A stretch of 8,393 nt of DNA from Alphaproteobacteria bacterium (lineage in GTDB: Bacteria; Pseudomonadota; Alphaproteobacteria; Caulobacterales; Maricaulaceae): positions 1 to 8,393 of the forward strand of contig JAUIEH010000096.1 of NCBI GenBank assembly GCA_030428405.1, read 5' to 3'. The position numbers and the translations under genes were made by a program. A model generated the notes under the pieces. That model saw only the letters and a program-made list of their open reading frames with translations. It was not told the origin of the DNA and ran no database searches. This document shows positions 5,227 to 8,393 of this stretch, piece by piece. Position 1 is the first letter of the stretch, and every line of letters begins with the position of its first letter.

Positions 5227-5787
5227 TTGCGCGCCAAGTCGCCGATCGAAGAACGCATTCTCGCGCTCGCCGAGCCCGTCGCTGACGATTTGGGCTTTAA
5301 CGTCGTGCGCGTGCGCATGACCGGCGGCAGCGGCAAGAAAACGCTCCAGATCATGGCCGAGCGCAAGTCCGACGGAGAGATGAGCGCGGATGACTGCGCA
5401 ATACTCTCGCGCGCAATGTCGGCGGTGCTGGACGTCGATGATCCGTTCGCTGGCGAATGGGTGCTCGAAGTGTCCTCGCCCGGCATCGACCGGCCGCTGA
5501 CCCGCAGCGACGATTTTGAACGCTGGAAAGGCTTTCTCGCGCGCATCGAGCTCGACCGCATGGTCGAGGGCAAGAAGCGCTTTCGCGGCGAGCTCGCCGG
5601 CGTGGACGCCGACGGCGTCTTGTTGAACACGGAAGACGAGCCCGACAATTCGGTCGCCATTCCGTTTGACTGGATTTCAGAAGCGAAACTTCTGATTACG
5701 GATGAATTAATCGCTGAAAGCTTGAAACGACGCGGCGGGCCCGAGGAAGACGGCGGCGACGCGGCGCAGAAGGAGAATCACGAATGA
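5227..5787 (+). CDS. rimP: Ribosome maturation factor RimP
   Basis: RimP helps the 30S subunit mature. The 186-residue protein shows the family hallmark LEVSSPGIDRPL (80-91) at the end of the N-terminal alpha/beta domain. A C-terminal Sm-like beta-barrel follows (about 95-160: FRGELAGVDADGVLL and VAIPFDWISEAKL). The tail to residue 186 is charged and probably disordered, as in many alphaproteobacterial RimPs. The start is TTG 5227, chosen because AAGGAG (5214-5219) stands 7 bases before it and MRAKSPIEERILALAEPVADDLGF aligns with family N-termini. It overlaps nusA by 4 bases. Expression probably depends on reading through the terminator directly upstream. Confidence 0.96.
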   Translation: MRAKSPIEERILALAEPVADDLGFNVVRVRMTGGSGKKTLQIMAERKSDGEMSADDCAILSRAMSAVLDVDDPFAGEWVLEVSSPGIDRPLTRSDDFERWKGFLARIELDRMVEGKKRFRGELAGVDADGVLLNTEDEPDNSVAIPFDWISEAKLLITDELIAESLKRRGGPEEDGGDAAQKENHE

Positions 5788-7475
5788 GCATCGGCGTCAG
5801 CGCCAATAGGCTGGAGCTTCTCCAGATCGCCAAATCCGTGGCGGAGGAGAAGGGCATCAACGTCACCATCGTGTTGTCCAATATCGAGGCGGCGATCGAG
5901 AAGGCTGCGCGCTCCAAATATGGCGCGGAACTCGACATCAAGGCGACGATCGATCCCAAGACCGGCGAGATTTCGCTGCTCAAGCGCGTGACGGTCGTTG
6001 AGGACGAACTCCTGGAAAACGGCGCCGCGGAGTTGACGCTGGATCAGGCCAAGAAGCTCGACGCCTCAGCTGAAATCGGAACGGTGTTCACGGAAGAACT
6101 ACCGCTCTTCGAATTCGGCCGCGTGGTTTCTCAGACCGGCAAGCAGGTCATCACGCAGGGCCTGCGCGAAGCCGAACGCGAGCGCCAGTTCGAAGAGTTC
6201 AAGGACCGCGTCGGAGAAATCATCAACGGCATCGTCAAGCGCGTCGAATACGGACATGTTGTCGTCGATCTCGGCAAGGCCGAAGGCGTCATCCGGCGCA
6301 ATGACGGCATTCCGCGCGAGAACTTTCAAAACGGCGACCGCGTGCGCGCTTATATTTATGACGTGCGCCGCGAAACCCGCGGACCGCAGATCTTCCTCTC
6401 GCGCGCTCACCCCGCTTTCATGGCGGCGCTGTTCGCTCAGGAAGTGCCCGAAGTCTATGACGGCGTAATCGAGATACCCTCGGTCGCGCGCGATCCGGGC
6501 AGCCGGGCGAAAATCGCCGTGCGCACCAATGACAGCTCCATCGACCCGGTCGGCGCCTGTGTCGGCATGCGCGGCAGCCGCGTTCAGGCCGTCGTCAGCG
6601 AACTCGCCGGCGAGAAGATCGACATCATTCCGTGGTCGCCCGAGCCTGCCGGCTTCATCGTCAACGCGCTGCAGCCCGCCGAGGTGAGCAAGGTCGTGCT
6701 CGACGAATATGAGCAGCGCATCGAGGTCGTGGTGCCGGACGAGCAATTGTCGCTCGCCATCGGCCGGCGCGGTCAGAATGTGCGCCTGGCCTCCCAGCTC
6801 ACCGGCTGGGCGATCGACATCATCACCGAGAGCGACGAGTCCGAGCGCCGCCAGCGCGAGTTCGCGGAGCGCACGGACCTTTTCATGAGCACGCTCGATG
6901 TTGATGAGACCGTTGCGCAGCTCCTGGTGTCGGAAGGCTTCGAGGAAATCGAAGAGATCGCTTACGTCGAACTCGACGAGCTCGCCGCCATTGAAGGCTT
7001 TGGCGAAGAGACCGGGACCGAGATTCAGGAGCGCGCCCGCGAGCATCTCGACAAAATCGCGCGCGAACTCGACGCCAAGCGCACCGAACTGGGCGTGGCC
7101 GACGATCTCGCCGAGCTCGACGGCGTCACGGGCAAGATGGCCGTGGCGTTCGGCGAAGCGGCTGAGCCGGTGAAGTCGGTCGAAGACCTTGCCGGCCTGA
7201 CGCCGGACGATCTGCGAGGCTGGTTTGAAACCCGTGACGGCGAGCGCGTTCGCGAGCCCGGCGTTCTGGAGGGTTTCGACGTCAGCGCGGAGGACGCCGA
7301 AGACCTGATCATGCGGGCGCGCGTCGTTGCCGGCTGGATTACGGAAGAAGACTACGCCGCCGCGCGTGCGGAGGCCGAAACTGAGGAGATGACTGAAGAA
7401 GAGCTGGCCGCCTTGCAGGAGATCGCTGATGTCGATCCGGCAATGCTGGGCGATGCGGACTCGACGAACACCTGA
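5784..7475 (+). CDS. nusA: Transcription termination/antitermination protein NusA
   Basis: NusA binds RNA polymerase and nascent RNA, promotes pausing and hairpin termination, and takes part in antitermination on rRNA operons. The 563-residue protein has the full domain order: an N-terminal polymerase-binding domain (1-135), an S1 domain (about 145-210, GEIINGIVKRVEYGHVVVDL), KH1 with GMRG (261-264), and KH2 with GRRG (327-330). Two acidic helical repeats follow: AR1 (about 372-424) and AR2 (about 439-520). AR2 carries an insert of roughly 17 residues (479-495, around GWFETRDGERVREPG), and an acidic tail (521-563) extends it beyond the 495 residues of E. coli NusA; both are usual in alphaproteobacteria. 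ATG 5784 shares ATGA with the rimP stop, and AAGGAG (5770-5775) lies 8 bases upstream. It may regulate itself through the leader terminator. Confidence 0.98.
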   Translation: MSIGVSANRLELLQIAKSVAEEKGINVTIVLSNIEAAIEKAARSKYGAELDIKATIDPKTGEISLLKRVTVVEDELLENGAAELTLDQAKKLDASAEIGTVFTEELPLFEFGRVVSQTGKQVITQGLREAERERQFEEFKDRVGEIINGIVKRVEYGHVVVDLGKAEGVIRRNDGIPRENFQNGDRVRAYIYDVRRETRGPQIFLSRAHPAFMAALFAQEVPEVYDGVIEIPSVARDPGSRAKIAVRTNDSSIDPVGACVGMRGSRVQAVVSELAGEKIDIIPWSPEPAGFIVNALQPAEVSKVVLDEYEQRIEVVVPDEQLSLAIGRRGQNVRLASQLTGWAIDIITESDESERRQREFAERTDLFMSTLDVDETVAQLLVSEGFEEIEEIAYVELDELAAIEGFGEETGTEIQERAREHLDKIARELDAKRTELGVADDLAELDGVTGKMAVAFGEAAEPVKSVEDLAGLTPDDLRGWFETRDGERVREPGVLEGFDVSAEDAEDLIMRARVVAGWITEEDYAAARAEAETEEMTEEELAALQEIADVDPAMLGDADSTNT

Positions 7476-7486
7476 CGGGATCCCAT

Positions 7487-8098
7487 ATGCGCCAGCAGCG
7501 TGAGCGTCGTTGCATCGTCACGCGCGCGGTTCTGCCGGAAGAGCAGCTGATCCGCATGGCGCTGTCGCCGGATGGCGAGGTCGGGCCGGATGTCTCGGCC
7601 AAGCTTCCCGGACGCGGCGCATGGGTGAGCGCGAAGCGTGAAGCGATCGATGCTGCGGTGAAGAAGAATCTCTTCGCGCGCGCTTTCGAACGTGCGGTGC
7701 AGGCTCCGGACGATCTGGCGGATCGCGTAGAAGCCTTGCTATGTGACCGCTGCCTGTCGCATCTCGGCATGGCGCGCCGTTCCGGCGGCGCTGCTGCGGG
7801 GTTCGACCAGGCGCATGCGCTTGTTAAGTCCGGTGGCGCCGCTTGCGTGTTAGAGGCCGCCGACGGCGCGGAAGACGGGCGCGGAAAAATATTGGCGTTG
7901 TTGCGCGCTATGGACGCAAAAGCGCCGGTGGTCGGCTGCTTTACGGCAGAAGAGCTTGGCGCTGCGCTGGGACGAGATGCGGCGACGCATGTGGCGCTGG
8001 CGCCGGGGCCGCACGCGGCGGGCTTGTTGAGGGAGGCCGGCCGGCTGGCGGGTTTCAGAAGACTGGCGCCGGAAACTTGGCGACTGCGTGATGATTGA
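7487..8098 (+). CDS. YlxR (DUF448) - L7Ae-like fusion RNA-binding protein
   Basis: This 203-residue predicted RNA-binding protein lies between nusA and infB. Residues 1-85 are a YlxR/DUF448 domain: RERRCIVTRAVLPEEQLIRM, LPGRGAWV (40-47) and NLFARAFERAV (61-71). Residues about 88-190 look like a ribosomal L7Ae/L30e fold: LSHLGMARRSGGAAAGF (90-106), an alternating hydrophobic strand ACVLEAADGAED, and FTAEELGAALG (152-162). In Bacillus these are two adjacent genes, ylxR and ylxQ, at the same operon position. YlxR there was reported as an RNase P modulator (RnpM), and L7Ae relatives bind kink-turn RNA. The role of the fusion is not established. ATG 7487 starts 12 bases after the nusA stop with only a weak GGGAT ribosome site, so coupling to nusA translation is likely. 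Cys86 and Cys89 (CDRC) sit at the domain junction. Confidence 0.9.
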   Translation: MRQQRERRCIVTRAVLPEEQLIRMALSPDGEVGPDVSAKLPGRGAWVSAKREAIDAAVKKNLFARAFERAVQAPDDLADRVEALLCDRCLSHLGMARRSGGAAAGFDQAHALVKSGGAACVLEAADGAEDGRGKILALLRAMDAKAPVVGCFTAEELGAALGRDAATHVALAPGPHAAGLLREAGRLAGFRRLAPETWRLRDD

Positions 8099-8133
8099 AT
8101 GTTGTTGAGTAACGAGTAGTTTGGACGAAATTG

Positions 8134-8189
8134 CGTACAGGTCGAGGCGGCGACCGTACGGCGTTGAATTGCAAGGCGCGCGGCGCGCC
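8134..8189 (+). promoter_or_regulatory. Two hairpins in the infB leader
   Basis: In the 106-base gap before infB, CGTAC plus GGTCG (8134-8138 and 8140-8144, one bulged A) pairs with CGACCGTACG (8151-8160), giving ten pairs around an AGGCGG loop. GGCGCG (8175-8180) then pairs with CGCGCC (8184-8189), leaving a 3-base loop, 15 bases before the infB ATG and next to its weak ribosome site (AGAAGCGAGAG, 8191-8201). Neither is followed by a T-run, so they are not terminators. They may set infB translation or be an RNA processing site, which is inference. Confidence 0.4.
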
Positions 8190-8204
8190 CAGAAGCGAGA
8201 GTGC

Positions 8205-8393
8205 ATGAGCGAGACGAAAGATACCGATCGGCCGGCGGGTTCTGGACGCAAGCAGGTGTCCATGAATCGGGGCTCCGGCTCGGGCACTGTGCGGCAAAAC
8301 TTCTCTCATGGCCGGTCAAAGCCGGTCGTGGTGGAGAAGAAGCGCCGCCGCGTCGTCACGCCGAAAGATAAGGCGGCCGCCGGCGCGAACGCG
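8205..8393 (+). CDS. infB: Translation initiation factor IF-2, N-terminal part (3' end outside window)
   Basis: IF-2 is the GTPase that brings initiator tRNA to the 30S subunit and promotes subunit joining. Only the first 63 codons are in the window; the G domain lies beyond the edge. The translation begins MSETKDTDRPAG and contains GSGTVRQNFSHGRSKPVVVE followed by KKRRR. This is the highly recognisable conserved start of alphaproteobacterial IF-2, before its long variable linker. ATG 8205 is the natural start; the ribosome site is weak (GCGAGAG). It is separated from ylxR by 106 structured bases, so infB may be partly uncoupled from the upstream genes. Confidence 0.93.
   Translation, partial: MSETKDTDRPAGSGRKQVSMNRGSGSGTVRQNFSHGRSKPVVVEKKRRRVVTPKDKAAAGANA

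Noticed and set aside
6099..7046. Long minus-strand open frame (315 codons) opposite nusA
   Set aside because: It lies fully antisense to NusA, which has clear conserved domains, and its residues are a composition shadow of GC-rich coding. No ribosome site or known domain was seen.
8134..8160. Kink-turn bound by the L7Ae-like domain in the infB leader
   Set aside because: The hairpin has only a single bulged A, not the 3-base bulge followed by tandem G-A pairs that a kink-turn needs.
7339..8319. Long minus-strand open frame (326 codons) opposite nusA end, ylxR fusion and infB start
   Set aside because: It is antisense to three recognised genes, and the product is low-complexity Ser/Ala/Arg without a recognisable domain.

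Overview
The window is an ordinary housekeeping stretch of a GC-rich alphaproteobacterial chromosome. Lineage is inferred from gene order and protein style. The order lnt, XRE regulator, metK, trmB, then rimP, nusA, ylxR and infB is a familiar alphaproteobacterial neighbourhood. NusA has the alphaproteobacterial insert in its second acidic repeat and an acidic tail. The infB start carries the TVRQNFSHGR signature typical of alphaproteobacterial IF-2. I cannot place the order or genus safely.

Positions 1-3236 (+ strand): the C-terminal part of apolipoprotein N-acyltransferase (lnt), then a 151-base gap with four CGTATC hexamers, then a small SinR/PhrR-like XRE regulator. A 96-base structured leader follows, then S-adenosylmethionine synthetase (metK, GTG start). 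trmB follows in a 4-base overlap with metK; it encodes a tRNA m7G46 methyltransferase, which consumes the SAM that MetK makes. A very strong hairpin lies inside the first codons of trmB.

Positions 3237-5049: two genes that look inserted into the conserved order. One is an exported single-chain aspartic protease with two retropepsin-like halves (+ strand). The other is a convergent glutathione S-transferase-like gene (- strand).

Positions 5050-8393 (+ strand): the transcription/translation operon rimP-nusA-ylxR/L7Ae-infB. Its leader holds a near-perfect intrinsic terminator ending just before the rimP ribosome binding site, with upstream sequence that can pair with the terminator's left arm. 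This suggests transcription attenuation, possibly by NusA itself. rimP and nusA overlap by 4 bases. The YlxR-like and L7Ae-like domains are fused in one protein. infB is cut by the window end and is preceded by two hairpins.

No rRNA, tRNA, CRISPR array, insertion sequence or prophage gene is visible, and no gene-free stretch exceeds about 180 bases. I see no wholly new biological system. The points worth a second look are regulatory RNA structures (rimP leader, trmB 5' end, metK leader, infB leader) and the tandem retropepsin.
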